This document shows positions 17,329 through 27,036 of a stretch of 64,000 nucleotides of DNA, one piece after another (position 1 is the first letter of the stretch; the number at the start of each line of letters is the position of its first letter). The stretch is from Roseovarius sp. (GTDB lineage Bacteria; Pseudomonadota; Alphaproteobacteria; Rhodobacterales; Rhodobacteraceae): contig JARGOC010000001.1 in the NCBI GenBank assembly GCA_029212365.1, forward strand, positions 186,001 to 250,000, read 5' to 3'. Under the pieces are notes generated by a model. The model was not told the DNA's origin. It saw only the letters and a program-made list of their open reading frames with translations, and searched no databases. The position numbers and the translations under genes are program-made.

Positions 17329-18708
17329 ATGACAAAAACAGATTGGGAAGAGCTTAAAGAAGAGCTTTTGAAATCCGTCGGGGCGAGTAACTTCAAAAAT
17401 TGGATTGAGCCACTTGAGCTTTCTGGCGTTGATGATGGCATTGCTTTGTTTCATGTACCGACCAGCTTCATCGGCAACTATGTATCTCAGAATTTTGGCG
17501 AACGGATCTTGTATCAAGTCAATCTGATAGCCCCTGATGTGCGTCGTGTTCAGTTCAAGGTGCCAGCCAACGCTGCACGCAAACCCGCGCAACCCAAAAA
17601 CGCGGTAAAGCCAAACCACTCGACTGCACAAACTGCCACACAAACCCGCGCGGATGATGAATTTCTGATTCCCGCCGCGCCGTTGGACGAACGCTTCAAA
17701 TTTGAGAGCTTTGTGGTGGGCAAGCCAAACGAGCTGGCCCATGCCGCTGCCAAACGCGTGGCCGAGGGTGGTCCTGTGACGTTTAACCCGCTTTTCCTTT
17801 ATGGTGGTGTTGGCTTGGGCAAGACCCACCTGATGCACGCCATCGCCTGGGATCTGCAACACAACCGCCCCGAATTGAATGTGGTCTACCTGTCGGCAGA
17901 GCAATTTATGTACCGTTTCGTTCAGGCCCTGCGCGACCGTCGTATGATGGACTTCAAACAGATGTTCCGCTCGGTGGATGTGCTGATGGTGGACGATGTG
18001 CAATTCATCGCGGGAAAAGAAAGCACCCAAGAAGAGTTCTTTCATACCTTCAACGCGTTGGTCGACCAAAACAAACAGATCATTATTTCGGCTGATCGCG
18101 CGCCTGTGGACATCAAGAACCTCGAAGAGCGGATCAAGTCACGCCTGCAATGCGGCCTTGTGGTGGATTTGCACCCTACCGATTACGAATTGCGCCTCGG
18201 CATCCTGCAATCCAAGGTCACCCGCCACCGCGCCCAATATCCTGAACTGGATATGGCCGAGGGTGTACTTGAGTTCCTCGCCCACCGGATCAGCACCAAT
18301 GTGCGTGTCCTTGAAGGCGCTTTGACGCGTCTGTTTGCCTTTGCATCATTGGTCAAACAAGAGGTGACGCTGGAACTGGCCCAGGATTGTCTGGCCGATG
18401 TGCTGCGCGCATCCGAACGCAAAATCTCGATCGAGGAAATTCAGCGCCGCGTGGCCGAGCACTATAATATCCGCCTGTCTGAAATGATCGGCCCAAAGCG
18501 CCTGCGCAACTTTGCGCGTCCACGTCAGGTGGCGATGTTTTTGTGCAAACAGATGACAAGTCGCTCTTTGCCCGAGATTGGCCGTCGTTTTGGCGGGCGT
18601 GACCACACGACCGTAATGCACGGCGTCAAACGCATCGAAGAGCTGCGCAATCAGGATGTCCAGATCGCAGAAGACCTCGAAATTCTGCGCCGAACACTGG
18701 AAAGCTGA
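17329..18708 (+). CDS. dnaA: Chromosomal replication initiator DnaA
   Basis: DnaA melts the origin as an ATP-bound filament. The product (459 residues from ATG 17329) has the N-terminal DnaB-interacting domain I (WEELKEELLKSVGASNFKNW), a short variable linker, the AAA+ domain with Walker A (GGVGLGKTHLMHA) and Walker B (VLMVDDVQFIAGK), and the C-terminal DnaA-box-binding signature GGRDHTTVMHGVKRIEEL. GTG codons at 17314 and 17326 are also possible starts because no clear ribosome site is visible. dnaN follows after 133 bases. Confidence 0.96.
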   Translation: MTKTDWEELKEELLKSVGASNFKNWIEPLELSGVDDGIALFHVPTSFIGNYVSQNFGERILYQVNLIAPDVRRVQFKVPANAARKPAQPKNAVKPNHSTAQTATQTRADDEFLIPAAPLDERFKFESFVVGKPNELAHAAAKRVAEGGPVTFNPLFLYGGVGLGKTHLMHAIAWDLQHNRPELNVVYLSAEQFMYRFVQALRDRRMMDFKQMFRSVDVLMVDDVQFIAGKESTQEEFFHTFNALVDQNKQIIISADRAPVDIKNLEERIKSRLQCGLVVDLHPTDYELRLGILQSKVTRHRAQYPELDMAEGVLEFLAHRISTNVRVLEGALTRLFAFASLVKQEVTLELAQDCLADVLRASERKISIEEIQRRVAEHYNIRLSEMIGPKRLRNFARPRQVAMFLCKQMTSRSLPEIGRRFGGRDHTTVMHGVKRIEELRNQDVQIAEDLEILRRTLES

Positions 18709-18841
18709 GCATGCCAACGGGCAGGTGGCCTTGACGCCCCTGCCATTCCAGCCGACAAGTTAAAAAACGCTTGAGCCAGAGAGGGAAGGTGATACCTTGC
18801 CCCTCCCGGCATGGGCTGGGCATCTATGACGGAGCGAGGGT

Positions 18842-19960
18842 ATGAAATTTAGTATTGAACGCGGCACGCTGTTAAAAGCCGTGTCACAGGCGCAATCGGT
18901 GGTCGAGCGGCGCAATACAATTCCGATCCTTGCCAATGTTCTGATCGAGGCCGAAGGCGATGAAGTTTCATTTCGCGCCACGGACCTTGATATCGAAGTG
19001 GTGGACAAGGGCGCGGCCAAGGTCGAACGGGCCGGCGCCACAACCGTTTCTGCCGTCACCCTGCATGAAATCGTGCGAAAACTGCCCGATGGCGCGCTTG
19101 TGACGCTCACGGATGACAGCGCCGCCGGTCGACTAACCGTTGAGGCAGGGCGCTCCAACTTCAACCTTGCTACGCTGCCCAAAGAAGACTTCCCTGTTAT
19201 GGCAACGTCTGAATATGCCAGCAATTTTGCGGCCAAGGCAGGCGTATTGCGCCGCCTGTTCGACAAGTCCAAATTCGCCATTTCAACCGAAGAGACCCGG
19301 TATTACCTGAATGGTGTCTATATGCATGTTGCCGAAGGCGATGGCGGCAAACATTTGCGCTGTGTCGCCACCGATGGCCACCGCCTGGCCCGCGTCGACA
19401 GTGATCTGCCACCGGGTGCCGAAGAAATGCCCGGTGTGATCGTGCCGCGTAAAACCGTGGGCGAGCTGCGCAAACTGCTGGACGACGACGATTTGGAAAT
19501 CGCCGTATCCGTGTCTGAAACCAAAGTGCGCTTTGCCACACCCGAAATCATCCTGACCTCGAAGGTTATTGACGGCACCTTCCCCGATTACACCCGTGTG
19601 ATCCCGCAGGGAAACACCCGTAAAATGGAAGTGGACGCCGCCGAGTTTGCCCAAGCTGTGGACCGGGTTGCAACTGTTTCATCAGAACGCTCGCGCGCTG
19701 TGAAGCTGTCCCTTGACGAGGACCGTCTTGTGCTGTCCGTCAACGCCCCCGACAGCGGTGCTGCCGAAGAAGAACTGGCCGTGGCGTACAACGACGAGCG
19801 GCTGGAAATTGGCTTTAATGCCAAATATCTGCTGGAAATTGCCAGTCAGGTTGACCGCGAAAACGCTGTGTTCCTGTTCAACTCGGCCGGTGATCCGACC
19901 CTGATGCGCGAAGGCAATGACACAAGTGCCGTTTATGTGGTCATGCCGATGCGGGTGTGA
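18842..19960 (+). CDS. dnaN: DNA polymerase III beta clamp DnaN
   Basis: A 372-residue sliding clamp with three tandem clamp domains. It begins MKFSIERGTLLKAVSQAQSV, has the mid-protein ATDGHRLARVDSDL, and ends with the canonical VYVVMPMRV that closes the hydrophobic client-binding pocket. It tethers polymerase III and repair enzymes to DNA. It lies in the order dnaA-dnaN-recF-gyrB. Confidence 0.97.
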   Translation: MKFSIERGTLLKAVSQAQSVVERRNTIPILANVLIEAEGDEVSFRATDLDIEVVDKGAAKVERAGATTVSAVTLHEIVRKLPDGALVTLTDDSAAGRLTVEAGRSNFNLATLPKEDFPVMATSEYASNFAAKAGVLRRLFDKSKFAISTEETRYYLNGVYMHVAEGDGGKHLRCVATDGHRLARVDSDLPPGAEEMPGVIVPRKTVGELRKLLDDDDLEIAVSVSETKVRFATPEIILTSKVIDGTFPDYTRVIPQGNTRKMEVDAAEFAQAVDRVATVSSERSRAVKLSLDEDRLVLSVNAPDSGAAEEELAVAYNDERLEIGFNAKYLLEIASQVDRENAVFLFNSAGDPTLMREGNDTSAVYVVMPMRV

Positions 19961-20012
19961 CGACTGTCGCAGCCTCCGGCGGGGATATTTTTAGCAAGAA
20001 GAAGGGCGGCAA

Positions 20013-21125
20013 ATGACCGGCCTTTATCTCTCACAACTCAGCCTGTCGCATTTCCGGTCGCACCTTAGCGCGAAAATGGAGCTTGATGGCCGCCCGATCG
20101 CCATTCACGGGGCCAACGGGGCGGGCAAAACCAATATTCTGGAAGCGGTATCGCTGTTTTCCCCCGGTCGCGGTTTGCGGCGCGGCGCGGCACAAGACAT
20201 GGTGCGTCGCCCCGAGGCGCTGGGATGGAAGCTGAAGGGCGTGCTGCATTCCTTGCATCAGGTGCATGAGGTCGAGATCTGGTCGGATGCAGGGGCCGCA
20301 CGACAGCTAAAGATAGATGAGAAAACTGCCTCTCAGGTGGCGCTGGGCCGTATTGCGCGGGTGTTGTGGCTGATCCCGGCTATGGACCGGCTGTGGATCG
20401 AAGGCGCGGATGGGCGGCGGCGGTTTCTGGACCGTATGACGCTCAGCTTTGTGCCGTCGCATGCGGAGGTATCGCTGACCTATGAAAAGGCCATGCGCGA
20501 ACGCAATCGATTGCTAAAGGATCAGGTGCGTGACGGCCATTGGTATGTCGCCGTTGAACGCCAGATGGCCGAAGCGGGTGCTGCCATCCACGCCAACAGG
20601 CAATTGGCGCTGGAACAGCTACAGGCAGCGCAGGCCGAGGCCGAAACAACATTTCCAGTGGCCGAACTGGAGCTGAGCATGACCGAGGGTGAAATGCCCC
20701 AAGGTGTGGCCGACTTCCGCGAGGCGCTGTCAGAAAGCCGGTTCCGGGATCTGAGCGCCGGGCGCACGTTGGTGGGCCCGCACCGCGCCGATTTATACGG
20801 CGTTTATGCGGCCAAGGGCGTGCCCGCCAGGGATTGCTCCACCGGGGAGCAGAAGGCGCTGCTGGTCTCGCTGATATTGGCCAATGGCCGGGCTTTGAAG
20901 CGTGATTTTGGCGCTCCTCCGATATTGCTGCTGGATGAGGTGGCCGCCCATCTGGATAGCAATCGCCGTGCGGCGCTCTATGATGAGATTTGTGCGCTTG
21001 GGTCTCAGGCGTGGATGACAGGCACCGGGGCAGAGTTGTTTTCTGAGTTGGGTGACCGCGCGCAACATGTGGTGGTGACAGAAGAGGGCGGCTCGTCTGA
21101 CGTGGAGTTGCAACAGTTGGGCTAG
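20013..21125 (+). CDS. recF: DNA replication and repair protein RecF
   Basis: A 370-residue SMC/ABC-like ATPase that helps load RecA at gaps and stalled forks. It has Walker A (GANGAGKTNILEAV), the ABC signature (STGEQKALLVSLILANG) and Walker B with D-loop (ILLLDEVAAHLDSNRR). It begins 52 bases after dnaN. GGGCGG lies before the ATG. Length is normal for the family. Confidence 0.95.
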   Translation: MTGLYLSQLSLSHFRSHLSAKMELDGRPIAIHGANGAGKTNILEAVSLFSPGRGLRRGAAQDMVRRPEALGWKLKGVLHSLHQVHEVEIWSDAGAARQLKIDEKTASQVALGRIARVLWLIPAMDRLWIEGADGRRRFLDRMTLSFVPSHAEVSLTYEKAMRERNRLLKDQVRDGHWYVAVERQMAEAGAAIHANRQLALEQLQAAQAEAETTFPVAELELSMTEGEMPQGVADFREALSESRFRDLSAGRTLVGPHRADLYGVYAAKGVPARDCSTGEQKALLVSLILANGRALKRDFGAPPILLLDEVAAHLDSNRRAALYDEICALGSQAWMTGTGAELFSELGDRAQHVVVTEEGGSSDVELQQLG

Positions 21126-21352
21126 GTGCCTCAGCCCGTGAATGGGGCGAAAACCTTCGCGCTTTGCATTGCATCGGCCATATCTGAGGCCTTTCGTCAA
21201 CGGGCTGCCTCTCACTCCGAGATCACCTCAACGGATATGGGAAATCCCGTTGTTGGCGATGGGCGTGAATTGCAAGAAACCGCCCGCCGCAGCCCAAGTT
21301 TCACCTCTTGTTATAAATACCACGACCACCCACAAAATCTTGTGGTCTCTGC

Positions 21353-21381
21353 GTGACAAACCCCCTGAAAAATCGTATAAA
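21353..21381 (+). promoter_or_regulatory. Candidate gyrB promoter
   Basis: GTGACA, a 17-base spacer and TATAAA lie 27 bases before the gyrB start at 21409. The spacing is ideal and the match to the sigma-70 consensus is close. The rest of the 283-base recF-gyrB gap shows no gene. Confidence 0.6.
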
Positions 21382-21408
21382 ATCGGAAAAATGATAAGGA
21401 CTTTTCGT

Positions 21409-23826
21409 ATGGCCGAGCCCTCCGCATCACCCGAAGAATATGGTGCTGATTCTATCAAAGTTCTCAAGGGCTTGGAAGCTGTGCGCAAGCGACCCGGCAT
21501 GTATATCGGGGATACGGATGATGGCTCGGGTCTGCACCATATGGTGTATGAGGTTGTCGATAACGGCATTGACGAAGCCCTGGCGGGCCATGCTGACGTT
21601 GTGACGGTGACAATTCACGCCGATTCCTCGGTGTCTGTCAGTGACAATGGCCGTGGTATTCCGGTCGATCTGCACGAAGAAGAAGGTGTGTCAGCGGCCG
21701 AGGTGATCATGACCCAGCTGCATGCCGGCGGCAAGTTTGACAGCAATTCCTACAAGGTGTCGGGCGGGTTGCACGGTGTGGGCGTGTCTGTGGTCAACGC
21801 GCTGAGCGATTGGCTGGAGCTGCGGGTCTGGCGCAACGGCAAAGAACACGTCGCCCGGTTTGAAGGCGGCTTTACCACAGAGCATCTGAAGGTTGTCGGC
21901 GATGCAAATGGCCGCAAGGGAACAGAGGTACGTTTCCTGGCTTCAACCAATACATTCTCTAACCTCGAATACTCGTTTGAAACGCTGGAAAAGCGCCTGC
22001 GCGAACTGGCGTTCCTGAATTCGGGCGTGCGGATCGTACTGACCGATGAACGCCCGGCCGAGCATCTTAAATCCGAGTTGTATTATGATGGCGGCGTCAA
22101 GGAATTCGTCAAATACCTAGACCGCAGCAAGACCCCAATGCTGGCTGAGCCGATTTTCATCATTGGCGAGCGCGATGACATCGTTGTCGAAGTGGCGATG
22201 TGGTGGAACGACAGCTATCACGAAACGGTGCTGCCCTTTACCAACAACATCCCGCAGCGCGATGGCGGGACACATATGGCGGGCTTTCGCGGGGCTCTCA
22301 CCCGCACCATCAACAATTATGCCCAGACCAGCGGCATCGCCAAAAAGGAAAAGGTCAGCTTTACCGGGGATGATGCGCGCGAAGGTTTGACCTGTGTTTT
22401 GTCCGTCAAAGTGCCTGACCCCAAGTTCTCAAGCCAGACCAAGGACAAGCTGGTGTCCTCTGAGGTGCGCCCGGCAGTTGAAGGCCTGATGAACGAAAAG
22501 CTGGCCGAGTGGTTTGAGGAAAACCCCAATGAGGCCAGGATGATCGTTGGCAAGATCGTCGAAGCCGCACTGGCGCGCGAGGCTGCCCGCAAGGCGCGTG
22601 ATCTGACCCGGCGCAAAAACCCGATGGACATGAACTTTCTCAGCTCCAAGCTGAAGGATTGTTCTGACAAGAACCCGGCCAACACTGAAATCTTCCTGGT
22701 GGAGGGTGACAGCGCCGGTGGGTCTGCTCAGACAGGCCGTGACCGCGCCACACAGGCAATCCTGCCGCTGAAGGGTAAAATCCTGAACGTGGAGCGCGCC
22801 CGGTTTGACCGCATGTTGGGCAGTCAGGAAATCGGCAATATGGTGATGGCTCTGGGCACTGGCATTGGCCGTGATGAGTTCGACATTTCCAAACTGCGGT
22901 ACCACAAGATTGTCATCATGACCGATGCTGACGTGGATGGCGCACATATTCGCACCCTGTTGCTGACGTTCTTTTACCGGCAGATGCCTGAGCTGATCGA
23001 AGGTGGATACCTCTATATTGCGCAGCCGCCACTGTACAAAGTGATGCGCGGCAAATCCGAGGTTTACCTTAAGGACGAGGCCGAGATGCAGGATTATCTG
23101 ATCCAGCAGGGTACTGTTGATGCGGTGCTGCGCCTTGGGAATGGCGAAGAAATCATAGGTAAGGATCTGGTGCGTGTAGTGGACGAAGCGCGCCAGACGA
23201 GCCGGATTCTGGACGCCTTTCCAACCCATTACCCACGTCACATTCTGGAACAGGCCGCGATTGCCGAGGCCTTTGTGCCGGGCCGTGTAGATGGCGATGT
23301 ACAAGGTGTGGCCGATGCTGTTGCCGCGCGGCTTGATCAAATCGCTTTGGAGTACGAACGTGGTTGGCAGGGCCGCCCGACACAGGATCATGGTATTCGC
23401 CTGACCCGTATCCTGCGCGGTGTTGAGGAAGTGCGGACATTGGATGGTGCTGTTTTGCGCGGCGGTGAAGCGCGCAAACTGTCACAAATGACCAAACCCT
23501 TGCGGGAAATCTATGCACTGCCCGCAACATTGTCGCGCAAAGACCGGGTGCAAAACATCCATGGCCCGCTTGATCTGCTGAACTCGATCTTATCGGAGGG
23601 CGAAAAAGGCCTGACTTTGCAACGCTACAAGGGCCTTGGTGAAATGAACCCCGATCAGCTGTGGGAAACCACACTTGACCCCGAGGCACGCATTTTGTTG
23701 CAGGTGAAGGTGGCGGATATGGCTGATGCCGATGATCTGTTCACCAAACTGATGGGCGACGTGGTGGAACCGCGCCGCGAATTCATCCAACAAAACGCGC
23801 TGAATGTGGAAAACCTCGACTTCTGA
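21409..23826 (+). CDS. gyrB: DNA gyrase subunit B
   Basis: An 805-residue type II topoisomerase ATPase subunit that with GyrA introduces negative supercoils. The GHKL ATPase site is present (DNGIDEALAGHAD and DNGRGIPVDLHEEEG, then GLHGVGVSVVNALS). The TOPRIM metal site (FLVEGDSAGGSAQTGRDR and DADVDGAHIRTLLLTFF) and the C-terminal LQRYKGLGEMNPDQLW box are also intact. The frame is open from 21142, but AAGGA at 21396-21400 and the candidate promoter fix the start at 21409. Confidence 0.96.
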   Translation: MAEPSASPEEYGADSIKVLKGLEAVRKRPGMYIGDTDDGSGLHHMVYEVVDNGIDEALAGHADVVTVTIHADSSVSVSDNGRGIPVDLHEEEGVSAAEVIMTQLHAGGKFDSNSYKVSGGLHGVGVSVVNALSDWLELRVWRNGKEHVARFEGGFTTEHLKVVGDANGRKGTEVRFLASTNTFSNLEYSFETLEKRLRELAFLNSGVRIVLTDERPAEHLKSELYYDGGVKEFVKYLDRSKTPMLAEPIFIIGERDDIVVEVAMWWNDSYHETVLPFTNNIPQRDGGTHMAGFRGALTRTINNYAQTSGIAKKEKVSFTGDDAREGLTCVLSVKVPDPKFSSQTKDKLVSSEVRPAVEGLMNEKLAEWFEENPNEARMIVGKIVEAALAREAARKARDLTRRKNPMDMNFLSSKLKDCSDKNPANTEIFLVEGDSAGGSAQTGRDRATQAILPLKGKILNVERARFDRMLGSQEIGNMVMALGTGIGRDEFDISKLRYHKIVIMTDADVDGAHIRTLLLTFFYRQMPELIEGGYLYIAQPPLYKVMRGKSEVYLKDEAEMQDYLIQQGTVDAVLRLGNGEEIIGKDLVRVVDEARQTSRILDAFPTHYPRHILEQAAIAEAFVPGRVDGDVQGVADAVAARLDQIALEYERGWQGRPTQDHGIRLTRILRGVEEVRTLDGAVLRGGEARKLSQMTKPLREIYALPATLSRKDRVQNIHGPLDLLNSILSEGEKGLTLQRYKGLGEMNPDQLWETTLDPEARILLQVKVADMADADDLFTKLMGDVVEPRREFIQQNALNVENLDF

Positions 23827-23978
23827 TCCACCGGCACAGGCCCCTCCCATTCCAAGCGGGTGCGCTGCGCCAAGGCCTTTGGCCTGTTCGGTGGGCGTGT
23901 GGGTTGGGCTGCGGCTAGTGACGCATGATTGTCTTCCTGCTCTGACATTTCTATTCTGTCCCTCCCTACGGAGGAACA

Positions 23979-25712
23979 ATGCACAGGGTTCAGGTCATAT
24001 TGGCGTTTTTGGCGGCGGTGGTCATTTTTTCTGCCGGGGTCTGGTGGATTGGCTATCGCGCGGCCATCGGCCAGGTCTCTGATCAAGGTGCCGCTGTGTT
24101 GCGTTCGGCTTCGGATCGGCTGGTTGGGCAGTTGAGCCGCTATCGCCTGCTGGCCGTCACAATGGCGGATCATCCTGATATTGTGGCTTTGGCAAATGGT
24201 CAGGGCAGCCCCGCCATTGTGGAGCCGCTTTTGTTGCAAACAGCTGACTTCAGCGGCGCGCTTGAGATCTCGTTTCTGTCGCCCTCAGGTCAACGCATTG
24301 CCAGTTCAACAGGCGATCAGGGGACCACGCCGCTAGTCGGTCAAACAGTATTGCAACGCCCGATGACCGGGGCACTTGGGTTCAGCCATGGCCAATCTGA
24401 TGACCGGACCCTGCGGGATTTTGCCTTTCTGGCCCCTGTACATACCCCGAATGGAATTGCAGGCACCCTGGCGGTGCGTGTCGATATGGAAACGGTCGAA
24501 GAATCCGATTGGCGCGGCGCGCCACAAGTGGTTCTGTTCACCGATGACACCGGTCTGATATTCATTTCCAACCGCTCTGAGTTGTTGTTCCGGCAATTCT
24601 CGCCCACTGAAAAAGACACAGGGTTTGGCCCTGACCAAAGCTGGCAGGTGCGGGGGCTGACCCTGTGGTCCACCTCCGAGAGCCGTTATGTGCCGGACCG
24701 CGCTGTGTATGAAACGCGGCCTCTGCCTGTGATCGGTATGACCGGGCATTCATTGATTTCCACCCGCCCTGCAGAACGTATCGCCCTGTTGCAGGCGGCG
24801 GTAACGGCTGCACTTTGCCTGGCCTTCGGGGCGATCCTGTTCTTGGCGACAGAACGCAGGCGCACCCTTGCTCAGGCCAATGCCCGTTTGGAAATGCGTG
24901 TAACCGAGCGCACCCAAGAGCTGACCCACACCAACACCCAACTGCGCCAGGAAGTCACCGAACGGCAGGATGCCGAAGCGGCGCTGCGCCGTGCACAGGC
25001 CGATCTGGTGCAAGCGGCCAAACTCTCGGCACTTGGACAAATGTCAGCAGGCATCAGCCACGAGTTGAACCAGCCCCTGATGGCGATCCAATCCTTTTCA
25101 GAAAACGCCCAGCTGTTTATGGTCAAGGATCAAACCGAGCAGGCCCACGCCAATCTGGGCCGTATCGCTGAACTGTCACGTCGTATGGGCCGGATCATCA
25201 AAAACCTGCGTGCCTTTGCCCGTCAGGAAACAGAGCCGATGACACGCGTTGATATTGCGGCCGTTATTCAGGCCGTGTTGGAACTGGCCGAAACGCGGAT
25301 CACAAATGAGGCTGTTCGCCTTGAATATGAGCCATCCAAAACGCCGGTCTTTGTGCAAGGCGGAGAAGTCCGCCTGCAACAGGTGATCATGAACCTGTTG
25401 AGTAATGCGATGGATGCAATGGGTGGTCAAAATGACAAGCTGATTGAGATCCGGATCACCGCCGATGCCGGGAATATTCTGGTCAATATTCGTGACAACG
25501 GGCCGGGGCTGGATGACCCCGAAAAGATTTTTGATCCGTTTTATTCCACTAAGGAAGTTGGTCAATCCGAAGGCATGGGACTGGGGCTGTCGATTTCATA
25601 TGGGTTGGTCCAGAGTTTTGGCGGCGCCATAACTGGGCGCAATCATCCCCAAGGTGGCGCGGTCTTTCAAATCAAACTGGCCGCGGCCCACACTCAGGAG
25701 GCCGCAGCATGA
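23979..25712 (+). CDS. dctB: DctB-like sensor histidine kinase
   Basis: A 577-residue membrane kinase: TM1 (about residues 5-27), a periplasmic dCache-like sensor region of about 230 residues, TM2 (about 270-290), a coiled coil (ARLEMRVTERTQELTHTN), the H-box SALGQMSAGISHELNQPL with phosphoacceptor His near 360, and the N, G1 and G2 boxes (NLLSNAMDAMGG, RDNGPGLDD, GMGLGLSISYG). The architecture is that of DctB, which senses C4-dicarboxylates. GGAGGA precedes the ATG. It overlaps the regulator gene by four bases, and the TRAP transporter dctPQM is 2.9 kb downstream. Ligand is inferred from context. Confidence 0.82.
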   Translation: MHRVQVILAFLAAVVIFSAGVWWIGYRAAIGQVSDQGAAVLRSASDRLVGQLSRYRLLAVTMADHPDIVALANGQGSPAIVEPLLLQTADFSGALEISFLSPSGQRIASSTGDQGTTPLVGQTVLQRPMTGALGFSHGQSDDRTLRDFAFLAPVHTPNGIAGTLAVRVDMETVEESDWRGAPQVVLFTDDTGLIFISNRSELLFRQFSPTEKDTGFGPDQSWQVRGLTLWSTSESRYVPDRAVYETRPLPVIGMTGHSLISTRPAERIALLQAAVTAALCLAFGAILFLATERRRTLAQANARLEMRVTERTQELTHTNTQLRQEVTERQDAEAALRRAQADLVQAAKLSALGQMSAGISHELNQPLMAIQSFSENAQLFMVKDQTEQAHANLGRIAELSRRMGRIIKNLRAFARQETEPMTRVDIAAVIQAVLELAETRITNEAVRLEYEPSKTPVFVQGGEVRLQQVIMNLLSNAMDAMGGQNDKLIEIRITADAGNILVNIRDNGPGLDDPEKIFDPFYSTKEVGQSEGMGLGLSISYGLVQSFGGAITGRNHPQGGAVFQIKLAAAHTQEAAA

Positions 25713-26938
25713 GTGCGCGCGTATTACTGGTGGATGACGACCAATTCGTGCGCGAGGCATTGGGCCAGACTTTGATGCTGGCCGACTACAGCGTGACCGT
25801 CGCCGCCAGCTTCGTTGAGGCCAAGGATCACATCACACCTGAGTTCGAGGGTGTGATCCTGTCGGATATTCGGATGCCGGGTAAAGACGGATTTGACCTG
25901 CTGGCCTACGCACGCCAAATAGATAGCAATCTGCCGGTTATTTTGCTGACTGGCGAAGGCGATATTCCCATGGCCGTGCGCGGCATGTCGGATGGTGCCT
26001 ATAGTTTTCTGGAAAAACCCTGTCCTCCTAAAGAACTGCTTTCTGTGGTTGAACGGGCCATGCAAACCCGCCATCTGGTGTTGGAAAACCGCAGGTTGAA
26101 GCACCGGTTGGAAACCGGCGATGCCGCGGCCCGGCTGCTGTTTGGTACATCGCATCTGGCTGATGCCCTGCGCCAGAGTGTTCGCGCCGCTGCACGCACA
26201 AATGCTGCAATCCTGATCACCGGTGCGCCGGGTGCGGGCATCGCCAAAGTGGCCCATGTGATCCATCTGCTTTCATCTGCGGACCAGCCATTTGAAAGAC
26301 GCGCTGGTGCGGTGCTCACCCCAGGGGGTCTTGCCGATGCTGTGTCTTTGGCCGGGTCGGGTACCCTGTTTATTGATGAGGTGACCAGCCTGCCCCCCGA
26401 CACCCAGCTTGCGATCTATGACGTGTTGGATCCCGGTATTGGCCCTCGCCCGCGCATTCTGGGTGGCAGCTATCGTGACGTCGAAGCCGAGGCACATGCC
26501 GGGCGTTTCAATCCCGATTTGTTTTATCGGCTCAACGTTGTGTCTGTGCATATTCCGGCGCTGAAGGACCGGCCCGAGGATATACCAGTGTTGTTTCGCC
26601 ACTATGTGCAATCCGCGTCCGAACAAGCCCAACTGCCGCAGCCCGAGATCCCACCAGATGTTTTCAGCCGCCTGATGTCGCGTGATTGGCCGGGCAACGC
26701 CCGCGATCTGATGAACGCGGCCACGCGGTTTGTGTTGGGCCTGTCGGATTTTGAATCGTCCACTGTGCTGGGCCTGTCCGATCAGATGATGCAGGTCGAA
26801 AGCGCTTTGCTTGTTCAGGCCCTGCGCCAGCATGCTGGCAATGCGACCGAGGCCGCCAAAGCGCTGAGACTGCCCCGAAAAACCTTTTATGACAAACTTG
26901 CACGCCATGGCATACGCGCGGAAATCTATCGTAGTTAA
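25709..26938 (+). CDS. DctD-like response regulator with degenerate sigma-54 domain
   Basis: A 409-residue NtrC-family regulator. The receiver domain is intact (acidic triad DDD near residue 10, phosphoacceptor Asp53 in LSDIRMPG, Lys103 in LEKP). The central AAA+ domain is eroded: the expected Walker A lysine is Ile in GAPGAGIAK (172-180), and the segment that should carry GAFTGA is missing between FERRAG and GSGTLFIDEV. A C-terminal Fis-type helix-turn-helix follows (GNATEAAKALRLPRKTFYDKL). It probably binds DNA but should not remodel sigma-54 RNA polymerase. Coupled to dctB by an ATGA overlap. Confidence 0.8.
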   Translation: MSARVLLVDDDQFVREALGQTLMLADYSVTVAASFVEAKDHITPEFEGVILSDIRMPGKDGFDLLAYARQIDSNLPVILLTGEGDIPMAVRGMSDGAYSFLEKPCPPKELLSVVERAMQTRHLVLENRRLKHRLETGDAAARLLFGTSHLADALRQSVRAAARTNAAILITGAPGAGIAKVAHVIHLLSSADQPFERRAGAVLTPGGLADAVSLAGSGTLFIDEVTSLPPDTQLAIYDVLDPGIGPRPRILGGSYRDVEAEAHAGRFNPDLFYRLNVVSVHIPALKDRPEDIPVLFRHYVQSASEQAQLPQPEIPPDVFSRLMSRDWPGNARDLMNAATRFVLGLSDFESSTVLGLSDQMMQVESALLVQALRQHAGNATEAAKALRLPRKTFYDKLARHGIRAEIYRS

Positions 26939-27036
26939 ACCGTGTTTGATCTGGCTCGACGCAAAGCAATACCGCTGTTAGGGTTGATCTCAAAGGCAAA
27001 ATGACCGCGCCAAAGCGGCAATCAGGAGCAGTGCAG

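Noticed and set aside
17071..18069. 332-codon minus-strand frame across the dnaA start
   Set aside because: Antisense to DnaA domains I-III and with no recognisable product.
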